A stretch of 64,000 nucleotides of DNA, from assembly GCF_900116195.1 (NCBI RefSeq), contig NZ_FOZW01000001.1, positions 1 through 64,000 on the forward strand, in the 5' to 3' direction. Under the pieces are notes generated by a model, which worked only from the letters and a program-made list of their open reading frames with translations, ran no database searches and had not been told where the DNA came from. The DNA comes from Alloyangia pacifica (GTDB lineage: Bacteria; Pseudomonadota; Alphaproteobacteria; Rhodobacterales; Rhodobacteraceae). The position numbers and the translations under genes are program-made. Positions 52,664-60,806 of this stretch are shown here, piece after piece (position 1 is the stretch's first letter; the number at the start of each line of letters is the position of its first letter).

Positions 52664-52735
52664 GCGGACTTGGTCAGGATAAAGCGCGCACCTCGGGCGT
52701 CGCAGCGCCACCCCACGGGCCGGCACTCGACCGGC
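52664..52735. repeat. 72-bp element, copy 2
   Basis: Same length and orientation as 50101-50172; 55 of 72 match. Here its right end also pairs with the tandem repeat to its left. Confidence 0.75.
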
Positions 52736-52843
52736 GGCCTGCTCACCTCTCGCGCCTCTCCCGATGCCATCCCGGCCCGCCGCCTCTGGCCTTCCGTAGC
52801 GGCCTGTGGTCTACCTCTCGCCCGACAGACTATGAGGCGAGCC

Positions 52844-54301
52844 ATGAGCGATTTTGACTACGATCTTTTTGTCATCGGCGGCGGGTCCGGTGGCGTCCGG
52901 GCGGCGCGCGTGGCCGCCGGCGAGGCCGGGGCAAAGGTGGCGCTGGCCGAGGAAGACCGCTACGGCGGCACCTGCGTCATCCGCGGCTGCGTGCCCAAGA
53001 AGCTGATGGTTTTCGCGTCCGAATACGGCACCGTTGCCGAGGACGCCAAGGGCTACGGCTGGGACATCGAGGCGGGCAGCTTCGACTGGGGCAACTTCCA
53101 GCAGCGGCTGAATGCCGAGCTCGACCGGCTCGAAGGCATCTACCGCAACCTGCTGAAGAACTCCGGCGTGACCTCCTATGACGCCCGGGCCAAGGTGAAG
53201 GACGCGCATACGGTCGAGCTGTCGACCGGCGAGACGATCACCGCCAAGCACATCCTGATCGCCACCGGCGGACGGCCGGTGCGCCCGGAGATCCCCAACG
53301 CCGAGCTGGGTCTGGTGTCGGATGACATCTTCCACCTCGAGACCCTGCCGAAGTCGGTGCTGATCGTCGGCGGCGGCTATATTGCCTGCGAGTTCGCCTG
53401 CATTCTCAACGGCCTCGGCGTCGAGGTGACGCAATATTACCGCGGCGCGCAGGTCCTGCGCGGCTTCGACGAGCAGGCCCGCGGGCTCATCGCCGAGAGC
53501 ATGATCGAGAACGGCGTGCAGCTGCATTGCGGCACCGACATCGTCGAGATGCGCCGCGCGACCGCCGAGGATCTCGAGGGCAAGGCCGCGACGGGCGTCT
53601 CCATGGGGGCCTCGATGCAGGAGATGCTGGCCGACCACAGCGGCGGCAAGCCGGGCGAAGGGCCGATCTTCGTCAAGGGCACCAATGGCGACGTGAAGGT
53701 CTACGATCAGGTCTTCTTTGCCACCGGCCGTGCGCCGAACACCGACGACATGGGCCTCGAGGGGGCCGGCGTGAAGCTCGGCCGCAAGGGCGAGATCGTG
53801 GTGGATGAATACAGCGCGACCGAAGTGCCCTCGATCTACGCCATCGGCGACGTCACCGACCGCGTGAACCTCACCCCGGTGGCGATCCGCGAGGGCATGG
53901 CCTTCGTCGAGACGGTGTTCAAGGATAACCCCACCAAGGTCGATCACGAGCTGATCCCCTCGGCGGTCTTCACCCAGCCCGAGTTCGGCACCATCGGCCT
54001 GTCGGAGGAAGAGGCGGCCGAGCAGGAGCCGATCGAGGTCTACGCGACCTCATTCCGGCCGATGCAGACCGCCTTTGCCGGGCGTCCCGACCGTGTGATG
54101 ATGAAGCTCGTGGTCTCCAAGGAGACCCGCAAGGTGCTGGGCTGCCACATCGTCGCACCGAATGCCGGAGAGATGATCCAGCTGGCCGGGATTGCGGTAA
54201 AGATGGGCGCGACCAAGGAAGATTTCGATCGCACCGTGGCGGTGCACCCCACCATGGCCGAAGAGATGGTCACCATGCGGAACCCTGTGCGCAGCGCTTG
54301 A
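52844..54301 (+). CDS. gor: Glutathione reductase
   Basis: FAD/NADPH disulfide reductase, 485 aa from ATG 52844. FAD motif FVIGGGSGGVRAARVAA; redox disulfide C44-VIRG-C49 (GGTCVIRGCVPKKLM); NADPH domain VLIVGGGYIACEFACILNGLGVEV; C-terminal HPTMAEEMVTM has the catalytic His/Glu. It is about 30 residues longer than E. coli Gor: the sequence EDLEGKAATGVSMGASMQEM to GEGPIFVKGTNGD is an insertion in the NADPH domain. The paired proteins HflK/C follow. Confidence 0.93.
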   Translation: MSDFDYDLFVIGGGSGGVRAARVAAGEAGAKVALAEEDRYGGTCVIRGCVPKKLMVFASEYGTVAEDAKGYGWDIEAGSFDWGNFQQRLNAELDRLEGIYRNLLKNSGVTSYDARAKVKDAHTVELSTGETITAKHILIATGGRPVRPEIPNAELGLVSDDIFHLETLPKSVLIVGGGYIACEFACILNGLGVEVTQYYRGAQVLRGFDEQARGLIAESMIENGVQLHCGTDIVEMRRATAEDLEGKAATGVSMGASMQEMLADHSGGKPGEGPIFVKGTNGDVKVYDQVFFATGRAPNTDDMGLEGAGVKLGRKGEIVVDEYSATEVPSIYAIGDVTDRVNLTPVAIREGMAFVETVFKDNPTKVDHELIPSAVFTQPEFGTIGLSEEEAAEQEPIEVYATSFRPMQTAFAGRPDRVMMKLVVSKETRKVLGCHIVAPNAGEMIQLAGIAVKMGATKEDFDRTVAVHPTMAEEMVTMRNPVRSA

Positions 54302-54364
54302 ATCTGCGGGCTTAATGCACAGGTAGGGGAGACACGGACAAGTGAGTGAGAGGGAAGGAACCTA

Positions 54365-55513
54365 ATGGCAGGACACGGCGGCGGCCCCTGGGGCGGCGGT
54401 GGCAATCAAGGCGGAGGCCGGCCCCCGAGCGGTGGCGGCGGCGGAAACGGGGGCAAGCGCCCCGAGGATCCGCAGATCCCCGAGATTGACGAGCTGATGA
54501 AGAAGGGTCAGGAGCGTCTGCGCGTGCTTATGGGCGGACGCGGCGGGTCTGGTGGCAACACCGGCGGCACCGGCGGCGGCTCGGGCGGGCCGAAGTTCAA
54601 CCGCGGCACCGTGGCGATCGCCGCGCTGGCGGCGATCGGCGTCTGGGCGTGGATGAGCTTCTACACCGTGCGCCCCGAGGAACAGTCGGTGGAGCTCTTC
54701 CTCGGCAAGTATTCCTCGACCGGCAATCCCGGTCTGAACTTCGCGCCCTGGCCCTTCGTGACGCATGAGGTTGTCAACGTGACCTCCGAGCGCACCGAGA
54801 CCATCGGCAATGGCCGCGACCCGGCGGACAGCCTGATGCTGACCACCGACGCGAACATCGTCGACATCGAGTTCCAGGTGGTCTGGAACATCAACGATCC
54901 GGCGAAGCTGCTGTTCAACATCCGCGACCCGCAGCTGACCGTGCAGGCGGTGTCGGAAGCGGTGATGCGCGAGATCATCGCGGCGAGCAACCTTGCGCCG
55001 ATCCTCAACCGCGATCGCGGCATCATCGCCGACACCGCGCGCGAGCAGATCCAGGCAACGCTCGACGAGTACGAGAGCGGCATCAACATCGTGCGGATCA
55101 ACCTCGACACGGCCGACCCGCCCCGCGAGGTGATCGACGCCTTCCGCGAGGTGCAGGCCGCCGAGCAGGAGCGCGACCGCCTCGAACGCCAGGCCGACGC
55201 CTACGCCAACCGCGTGGTCGCCGAGGCCCGTGGTAGCGCCGCGCAGATTCGCGAGCAGGCCGAAGGCTACCGCGCCCGCGTGGTCAACGAGGCGCTGGGT
55301 GAAGCCAGCCGCTTCTCGGCCGTGCGCGAGGAATATGCCAAGGCCCCCGAGGTCACCCGCCGCCGTCTCTACCTCGAGACGATGGAAAAGGTCCTGGGCA
55401 ACGTCGACAAGACCATCCTCGACGAGGGTCTGACCGGCGAGGGCGGAGTCGTGCCCTACCTGCCGCTGAACGAGCTGAACCGCAGCCGAACCACCACCGA
55501 GGGAGGCAACTGA
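54365..55513 (+). CDS. hflK: FtsH protease modulator HflK
   Basis: 382 aa; GAAGGAA ribosome site. A Gly-rich cytoplasmic N-terminus (GHGGGPWGGGGNQGGG), one membrane helix near residues 80-98 (TVAIAALAAIGVWAWMSFYTV), then the SPFH/Band 7 domain (RPEEQSVELFLGKYSSTGNPGLNFAPWPFVTHEVVNV) and a long coiled coil. With HflC it forms a periplasmic cage around FtsH. hflC begins 1 nt after its stop. Confidence 0.96.
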   Translation: MAGHGGGPWGGGGNQGGGRPPSGGGGGNGGKRPEDPQIPEIDELMKKGQERLRVLMGGRGGSGGNTGGTGGGSGGPKFNRGTVAIAALAAIGVWAWMSFYTVRPEEQSVELFLGKYSSTGNPGLNFAPWPFVTHEVVNVTSERTETIGNGRDPADSLMLTTDANIVDIEFQVVWNINDPAKLLFNIRDPQLTVQAVSEAVMREIIAASNLAPILNRDRGIIADTAREQIQATLDEYESGINIVRINLDTADPPREVIDAFREVQAAEQERDRLERQADAYANRVVAEARGSAAQIREQAEGYRARVVNEALGEASRFSAVREEYAKAPEVTRRRLYLETMEKVLGNVDKTILDEGLTGEGGVVPYLPLNELNRSRTTTEGGN

Positions 55514-55514
55514 C

Positions 55515-56456
55515 ATGCGCAAATCGACCTATTTGCTGCCCGTCGTCGTCGTCCTGGCGGTCATCGCGCTTTCGTCGATCTTCGTCGTCGACGAACGCGA
55601 GAAGGCGCTGGTGATGCAGTTCGGCCAGATCAAGTCCGTCAAGGAAGAGCCGGGCCTCGCGTTCAAGATCCCGCTGATCCAGGAAGTGGTGAAATACGAC
55701 GACCGCATCCTGTCGCTGGACACCGAGACCATCGAGGTCACGCCGTCGGATGACCGCCGCCTCGTGGTGGATGCCTTCGCCCGCTATCGCATCTCCGATG
55801 TGGTGCGGTTCCGCCAGGCCGTCGGCGTGGGCGGGCTGCGTACCGCCGAGGACCGCCTGTCGGGCATCCTCAACGCGCAGATCCGCGAAGTGCTGGGTGC
55901 CGATCAGGTCACCTCGGACGTGATCCTCTCGACGGATCGCCGCGGGCTGACCAACCGCATCCGTGACCAGTCCCGCCAGCAAGCGCTGTCGCTGGGTCTC
56001 GACGTGGTGGACGTGCGCCTCAAGCAGACCAACCTGCCGTCGCAGAACCTCGAGGCGACCTTCGCCCGGATGCGCGCCGAGCGTGAACGCGAAGCCGCCG
56101 ACGAGATCGCCCGCGGTAACGAGGCCGCGCAGCGCGTGCGCGCGCTGGCCGACCGGACCGTGGTCGAGACGCAGTCGGAAGCCAACCGCGATGGCGACAT
56201 CATCCGCGGTGAGGCCGACGCCGAGCGCAACGGCATCTTCGCCGAGGCCTATGGCGCGGACCCGGAGTTCTTCGCCTTCTACCGGTCGCTGCAGGCCTAT
56301 GAGAAATCGCTCGCGACGGGCAATTCCTCGATGGTCATGACGCCCCAGGGCGAGTTCTTCGAGTACTTCAAGTCGCAGGGCGAAATCGGCACCCCGGTGC
56401 CGCCCGCCGCGACCCAGAGTGCAGAGCCTGCTGCCACCGGCACCGCGACCGAGTGA
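55515..56456 (+). CDS. hflC: FtsH protease modulator HflC
   Basis: 313 aa. N-terminal helix (STYLLPVVVVLAVIALSSIFVVDEREKALVMQFGQIKS) leads into an SPFH domain and a coiled coil (LRQTNLPSQNLEATFARMRAEREREAADEIARGNEAAQ-like). The FYRSLQAYEKSLATGNSSMVMTPQGEFFEYF block is the HflC C-terminus. Its stop is overlapped by the next gene's GTG (GTGA). Part of the gor-hflK-hflC-DUF2065-degP stretch. Confidence 0.96.
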   Translation: MRKSTYLLPVVVVLAVIALSSIFVVDEREKALVMQFGQIKSVKEEPGLAFKIPLIQEVVKYDDRILSLDTETIEVTPSDDRRLVVDAFARYRISDVVRFRQAVGVGGLRTAEDRLSGILNAQIREVLGADQVTSDVILSTDRRGLTNRIRDQSRQQALSLGLDVVDVRLKQTNLPSQNLEATFARMRAEREREAADEIARGNEAAQRVRALADRTVVETQSEANRDGDIIRGEADAERNGIFAEAYGADPEFFAFYRSLQAYEKSLATGNSSMVMTPQGEFFEYFKSQGEIGTPVPPAATQSAEPAATGTATE

Positions 56457-56653
56457 GCGGGAGCGACATACTGACGGGGATCGCTCTGGTCCTCGTGATC
56501 GAGGGGCTGGTGTACGCACTGGCCCCTTCGCTTGTCGAGCGGATGCTCGAGGCGCTGCGGCAGATGCCGCTGGAGACGCGGCGGACGCTGGGATTGGTGA
56601 CCATTGTTACAGGCGTTGTGCTGCTCTGGATCGCCAAGCGGTTCGCCGGCTGA
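56453..56653 (+). CDS. DUF2065 small membrane protein
   Basis: 66 aa, GTG start overlapping the hflC stop. Two helices, about 5-25 (DILTGIALVLVIEGLVYALAP) and 45-62 (TLGLVTIVTGVVLLWIA), the pattern of DUF2065 (YjeT). It is found next to hflC in many proteobacteria; function unknown. Translational coupling suggests a part of the HflKC-FtsH complex. Confidence 0.88.
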   Translation: MSGSDILTGIALVLVIEGLVYALAPSLVERMLEALRQMPLETRRTLGLVTIVTGVVLLWIAKRFAG

Positions 56654-56748
56654 GCGGGCATTCCGGGCGGTGCGGCGGCGCGCGCTGCCGCTGCCTTGCA
56701 TTTCTGCATGAGTGATCTTTCACTGGCATGTCACATGCGCTTGAAAGC

Positions 56749-56778
56749 TTGAAACCTTTTCTTTCGTGGCCCCGGTTA
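56749..56778 (+). promoter_or_regulatory. Candidate heat-shock (sigma-32) promoter of degP
   Basis: CTTGAAA (56749-56755), 15 nt, CCCCGGTT (56771-56778). The -35 is exact to the RpoH consensus and the -10 keeps CCCC. A second CTTGAAA lies at 56741-56747. About 85 bp before the degP start. Confidence 0.6.
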
Positions 56779-56862
56779 GGTCCTATGTTACGCTTGTTCA
56801 TGAGGAGGCGGCCTTGCCGCGCGGGGGGCCGCGCGCCAGCCGCCGAACAGAAGGAGTTCCCT

Positions 56863-58338
56863 GTGAAACCAGAAAAACGTTCAATGACGGAAGGGGCGAA
56901 CCCGGCGCGGCTGTTCTGGCTGGCCACGGTTTCGGCGTTCATGATCGTCTCGCAGTCGGTCATGGCGCAGGCGCAGAGCGCGCCGTCCAGCTTCTCGTCG
57001 CTCGCCGAGCGCGTGAGCCCCTCGGTGGTGAACATCACCACCTCGACCATGGTCGCCGGCCGCACCGGTCCGCAGGGGATCGTGCCCGAAGGCTCGCCCT
57101 TCGAAGATTTCTTCCGCGAATTCCAGGGCCCGAACGGCGGCCCCGAGGGGGATCGTCCACGCCGCTCCTCGGCGCTCGGCTCGGGCTTCGTTGTGTCGGA
57201 GGACGGCTATATCGTCACCAACAACCACGTCATCGAGGGCGCCGACGAGATCACCATCGAGTTCTTCTCCGGCAAGGAGCTGGACGCGGAACTGGTGGGC
57301 ACCGATCCCAACACCGACATTGCGCTGCTGAAGGTCGAGGCCGAAGAGCCGCTGCCCTTCGTGAAGTTCGGCAACTCGGACGACTCCAAGGTCGGCGATT
57401 GGGTGATGGCGATGGGCAACCCGCTCGGCCAGGGCTTCTCGGTCTCGGCGGGCATCGTCTCGGCGCGCAACCGGGCGCTCTCGGGCACCTATGACGATTA
57501 CATCCAGACCGACGCGGCGATCAACCGCGGCAACTCGGGCGGCCCGCTGTTCAACATGAACGGCGACGTCATCGGGGTGAACACCGCGATCCTTTCGCCC
57601 AATGGCGGCTCGATCGGCATCGGCTTCTCGATGGCCTCCAACGTGGTGACCAAGGTTGTCGACCAGCTCAAGCAGTACGGCGAGACCCGCCGCGGCTGGC
57701 TTGGCGTGCGCATCCAGGACGTGACCCCGGACATGGCCGAGGCGCTGGGTCTGGACGTCGCCGAGGGTGCCATGGTTTCGGACGTGCCGGAGGGTCCGGC
57801 GATGGATGCCGGCATGAAGTCGGGTGACGTGATCGTCTCCTTCGACGGCAAGCCGGTCACCGACACGCGCCAGCTGGTCCGCATCGTCGGCAACACCGAG
57901 GTCGGCAAGTCGGTCCGCGTGGTGGTCAACCGCAACGGCAACACCGAGACGTTGCTCGTGACGCTCGGCCGCCGCGAGGAAACCGCCCAGACCGTGCCCG
58001 CCTCGCAGGAGCAGGGCACGCCCGAAGCGCCGGCGACCCGCGACCTGATGGGCCTCACGCTCTCGCCGCTCACCGCCGAGCTGCGCGCCGAGCTGGGCCT
58101 CGCGGATACCGCCAAAGGTCTTGCCGTCACCGACGTCGATCCCGCCGCCGAAGCCTACGAGAAGGGCCTGCGCAGCGGTGACGTGATCACCGAGGCCGGT
58201 CAGGCGGAAGTGCTCAGCATCGAGGATCTCGAGGACAAGATCGCCGAGGCAAAGGACGCCGGCCGCAAGTCGCTGCTGCTGCTGGTGCGCCGTGGCGGTG
58301 ATCCGCGCTTCGTGGCTCTGACCATCGAGGACAACTGA
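56863..58338 (+). CDS. degP: Periplasmic serine protease DegP/HtrA (Do family)
   Basis: 491 aa, read from GTG 56863 because AAGGAG lies 6 nt upstream. Signal anchor/peptide LFWLATVSAFMIVSQSVMAQAQ. Protease domain with the catalytic triad H122 (TNNHVIEG), D152 (NTDIALLKV) and S225 (GNSGGPLFN). Two PDZ domains follow (GWLGVRIQDVTPDMAEALGLD and LMGLTLSPLTAELRAELGLAD). Chaperone-protease for misfolded envelope proteins. Matches the heat-shock promoter upstream and the strong terminator downstream. Confidence 0.95.
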   Translation: MKPEKRSMTEGANPARLFWLATVSAFMIVSQSVMAQAQSAPSSFSSLAERVSPSVVNITTSTMVAGRTGPQGIVPEGSPFEDFFREFQGPNGGPEGDRPRRSSALGSGFVVSEDGYIVTNNHVIEGADEITIEFFSGKELDAELVGTDPNTDIALLKVEAEEPLPFVKFGNSDDSKVGDWVMAMGNPLGQGFSVSAGIVSARNRALSGTYDDYIQTDAAINRGNSGGPLFNMNGDVIGVNTAILSPNGGSIGIGFSMASNVVTKVVDQLKQYGETRRGWLGVRIQDVTPDMAEALGLDVAEGAMVSDVPEGPAMDAGMKSGDVIVSFDGKPVTDTRQLVRIVGNTEVGKSVRVVVNRNGNTETLLVTLGRREETAQTVPASQEQGTPEAPATRDLMGLTLSPLTAELRAELGLADTAKGLAVTDVDPAAEAYEKGLRSGDVITEAGQAEVLSIEDLEDKIAEAKDAGRKSLLLLVRRGGDPRFVALTIEDN

Positions 58339-58372
58339 CCCAAGCGGTTCCACAGGACCGACTCATGAAATC

Positions 58373-58400
58373 GGGGCGGGGAAAACCCTCGCCCCTTTTT
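58373..58400 (+). terminator. Terminator of degP
   Basis: GGGGCGGGG / CCC(T)CGCCCC stem, AAAA loop, TTTTT at 58396-58400. Confidence 0.85.
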
Positions 58401-58432
58401 CGTGGCCGGACCGGACTGCGCGCTGTCCCTTG

Positions 58433-58509
58433 GCTTTCATCTTTCTCCAAATACTCGGGTCGCACGGGCGGGGCAGGCGCGGCATGAGTATTTGGAGAAA
58501 GATGAAAGC
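58433..58509. repeat. Perfect 24-bp inverted repeat, extragenic motif copies D and E
   Basis: Left arm 58433-58456 and right arm 58486-58509 are exact reverse complements, 29 nt apart; the right arm reads GAGTATTTGGAGAAAG then ATGAAAGC. It lies between convergent degP and pcaR-like genes, 2 bp from the latter's stop. Shares the GTATTTGGA core with copies A-C. Confidence 0.85.
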
Positions 58510-58511
58510 GC

Positions 58512-59273
58512 CTAGGGCAGCACGCGGCGCAGCCCTGCCTGGACCTTGAGCAACGCCGGCAGGTAGTCCCGCGCCAACTCCTCGGGCTCGGCCTGCATCG
58601 CCGGCAGCCCGGTGTTCAGCGCGGCGACGACCCGGCCATGTGCGTTGTAGAGCGGCACGGCGATTGAACGCAGGCTCATCTCCACTTCCTGGTCGATGAT
58701 CGCATAGCCCTGATCGCGGGTCTGCGCGATGCGCGCGGCGATCTCCACCGGATCGGTCAGCGCGAGCGGCGTGCGCGGGGTGAGATCGGAGCGCTCGAGC
58801 AAGGCGCGCATTTCCGGTTCGGGCAGGGCAGCGAGCAGCACCCGGCCCATCGAAGTGCAATGGGCGGGCAGGCGCGAGCCGGGCATCAGGCCGATGCTCA
58901 TCACCTTCCGCTGCGCGGCGCGGGCGAGGTAGACGATCTCGGTCTCGTCGAGGATCGACACCGAGCTCGACTGGTGGATCTGTTCCGAAAGCTGGTCGAG
59001 CCAGGGCTGCACCAGCTGCGGCAGGGGCAGGGCGGCCAGCGCGCCCATGCCGAGCCGCAGGACGCGCGGGGTGAGCTGGAAGAACTTGCCGTCGTAATCG
59101 GCATAGCCGAGCCGGTGCAGGGTCAGCAGGCAGCGCCGCGCGGTGGCGCGGTCGAGGCCGGTGGCCTCGGAAACCTGGGCGATCGACAGGCGCGGCGTCT
59201 CTGCGCGGAAGCACTCGATCACCTGCAGGCCCTTCGCCAGAGAGGCGATGTAATCGGTCGGTTTGTTCAACAT
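58512..59273 (-). CDS. pcaR: IclR-family regulator of the pca genes
   Basis: 253 aa from ATG 59271-59273 (MLNKPTDYIASLAKGLQVIECF). Winged helix in residues about 10-70 (LSIAQVSEATGLDRATARRCLLTLHRLGYADYDGKFFQL). The IclR ligand domain spans about 80-250 (SVSILDETEIVYLARAAQRKVMSIGLMPGSRLPAHCTSMGRVLLAALP, IDQEVEMSLRSIAVPLYN). The PcaR/PcaU/PobR subgroup responds to 3-oxoadipate or protocatechuate. Neither this start nor the in-frame upstream ATGs at 59312 and 59328 has a well-placed ribosome site, so a leaderless message or a longer N-terminus is possible. Divergent from pcaIJF. Confidence 0.9.
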   Translation of the reverse strand: MLNKPTDYIASLAKGLQVIECFRAETPRLSIAQVSEATGLDRATARRCLLTLHRLGYADYDGKFFQLTPRVLRLGMGALAALPLPQLVQPWLDQLSEQIHQSSSVSILDETEIVYLARAAQRKVMSIGLMPGSRLPAHCTSMGRVLLAALPEPEMRALLERSDLTPRTPLALTDPVEIAARIAQTRDQGYAIIDQEVEMSLRSIAVPLYNAHGRVVAALNTGLPAMQAEPEELARDYLPALLKVQAGLRRVLP

Positions 59274-59320
59274 GCGCACGATCTGCGTCAGAGTATGAAC
59301 AAATGTCAACATGCGCACGA
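59267..59320. promoter_or_regulatory. Direct repeats over the pcaR start, candidate PcaR operator
   Basis: TCAACATGCGCACGA occurs exactly twice, at 59267-59281 (covering the pcaR start codon) and 59306-59320, starts 39 bp apart. IclR regulators of the Pca group bind repeated sites in such divergent regions. On the minus strand, TTGACA (59309-59304) with GCAGAT 17 nt later could be the pcaR promoter, lying over the second repeat. Confidence 0.6.
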
Positions 59321-59393
59321 AAACCATGGCTCCTATCACTGCCGGGTCATATTTCCCGTTCCAAGGGCGATCCGCGCCCACAGGAGGATTTTC

Positions 59394-60101
59394 ATGGACA
59401 AGACCATCGCCAGCGCCGCGGAGGCCGTTTCGGCCATTCCCGACGGCGCCACCGTGATGATCGGAGGCTTCGGCGGCTCCGGCGCGCCGATCGAGCTGAT
59501 CCACGCGCTGATCGACCACGGCGCCAAGGACCTGACCGTCGTCAACAACAACGCCGGTAACGGCCATGTCGGCCTTGCGGCGCTGATCGAGCAGAAACGG
59601 GTGAAGAAGCTGATCTGCTCCTTCCCGCGTTCGGCCGACCCGCGGGTCTTCACCGAGGCCTACCTCGCCGGAGAGATCGAGCTTGAGATCGTGCCGCAGG
59701 GCACGCTCGCCGAGCGCATCCGGGCAGGCGGCGCGGGCATCCCCGCCTTTTACACCGCGACGAGCTATGGCACCGAGCTGGCCGAGGGCAAGCCGACCGA
59801 GGAGTTCGACAGCAAGCACTACGTCCGCGAGCGCTGGCTCAAGGCCGACTATGCGCTGATCAAGGCCGAGCTGGCCGATCCGCATGGCAACCTGACCTAC
59901 CGGATGGCGGCGCGCAACTTCAATCCGGTGATGGCCATGGCCGCGACCCACACCATCGCGCAGGCCTCGAAGATCGTCCCGCTGGGCGGCATCGATCCCG
60001 AGCATGTCATCACTCCGGGCATCTTCGTCGGCTCGGTGGTCGAGGTGGCAAAGCCCGCACAGGAAGAAGAGCTGAACCGGGCGGAGGCCGTCTACCCATG
60101 A
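59394..60101 (+). CDS. pcaI: 3-oxoadipate CoA-transferase, alpha subunit
   Basis: 235 aa; AGGAGG ribosome site. CoA-transferase family I, subunit A: VMIGGFGGSGAPIELIHALIDHGAKDLTVVNNNAGNG is the GGFGxxGxP signature. RMAARNFNPVMAMAATHTIAQ and IDPEHVITPGIFVGSVVEV are further conserved. Moves CoA from succinyl-CoA to 3-oxoadipate in the protocatechuate/catechol route. Overlaps pcaJ by 4 nt. Confidence 0.95.
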   Translation: MDKTIASAAEAVSAIPDGATVMIGGFGGSGAPIELIHALIDHGAKDLTVVNNNAGNGHVGLAALIEQKRVKKLICSFPRSADPRVFTEAYLAGEIELEIVPQGTLAERIRAGGAGIPAFYTATSYGTELAEGKPTEEFDSKHYVRERWLKADYALIKAELADPHGNLTYRMAARNFNPVMAMAATHTIAQASKIVPLGGIDPEHVITPGIFVGSVVEVAKPAQEEELNRAEAVYP

Positions 60102-60805
60102 GCGATACTGCAAGCGATACCATGATCGACATTTCCGCCATCAAGCTGAGCAACGCCCAGATCGCCTGGCGCGCGGCGCAGGACATCGAGGATGGCGCCT
60201 ACGTCAACCTCGGCATCGGCTTCCCCGAGATGGTCGCCAAGTTCCAGCCCGAGGGCAAGCAGGCGATCTTCCACACCGAGAACGGCGTGCTGGACTTCGG
60301 CGAGGCGCCGAAGCCGGGCGAGGAAGACTGGGACTGCATCAACGCCGGCAAGAAGGCGATCACCATCAAGCCCGGCACCGCCTTCTTCCACCACGCCGAC
60401 AGCTTCGCCATGGTGCGCGGCGGCCATCTCGACGTGGCCATCCTCGGCGCCTACGAGATCGCGCAGAACGGTGACCTCGCCAACTGGTCCACCGGCAAGG
60501 GCGGCGTGCCCGCGGTCGGCGGCGCGATGGACCTGGTGCAGAGCGCCAAGCGCGTGGCGGTGCTGACCGACCATGTCACCAAGAAGGGCGATCCCAAGCT
60601 CGTGGCCAGCTGCTCGTTGCCGTTGACCGGCGTGGGCTGCGTGACCCGCATCTACACCTCGCTGGCGGTGGTCGACGTGGAGGGCGGCAAGTTCGTCCTG
60701 CGCGAGAAAATCCCCGCCATCTCCTTCGACGACCTGCAGGCCCTCACCGGTGCCCCGCTGCATGTCGAAGGCGAGGTGGCCGACCTTGTCTGCCCGGAGC
60801 TCTGA
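60098..60805 (+). CDS. pcaJ: 3-oxoadipate CoA-transferase, beta subunit
   Basis: 235 aa. Subunit B signature: YVNLGIGFPEMVAKFQ and the catalytic glutamate in HTENGVLDFGEAP; VRGGHLDVAILGAYEIAQNGDLANWSTG follows. The start overlaps the pcaI stop (ATGA), ensuring equal amounts. Ends 1 nt before pcaF. Confidence 0.95.
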   Translation: MSDTASDTMIDISAIKLSNAQIAWRAAQDIEDGAYVNLGIGFPEMVAKFQPEGKQAIFHTENGVLDFGEAPKPGEEDWDCINAGKKAITIKPGTAFFHHADSFAMVRGGHLDVAILGAYEIAQNGDLANWSTGKGGVPAVGGAMDLVQSAKRVAVLTDHVTKKGDPKLVASCSLPLTGVGCVTRIYTSLAVVDVEGGKFVLREKIPAISFDDLQALTGAPLHVEGEVADLVCPEL

Positions 60806-60806
60806 G

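Larger units (their letters stand above)
52516..52843. other. Intergenic region rpiA-gor
   Basis: 328 bp. Contains the rpiA terminator, an 11-bp tandem duplication (52616-52637), a 16-bp inverted repeat (52627-52642 against 52720-52735, 15 of 16 matching) and copy 2 of the 72-bp element. No convincing gene. Confidence 0.65.

Noticed and set aside
50101-52735. Insertion sequence remnants
   Set aside because: No transposase fragment, no target duplication and only 72 bp of similarity.
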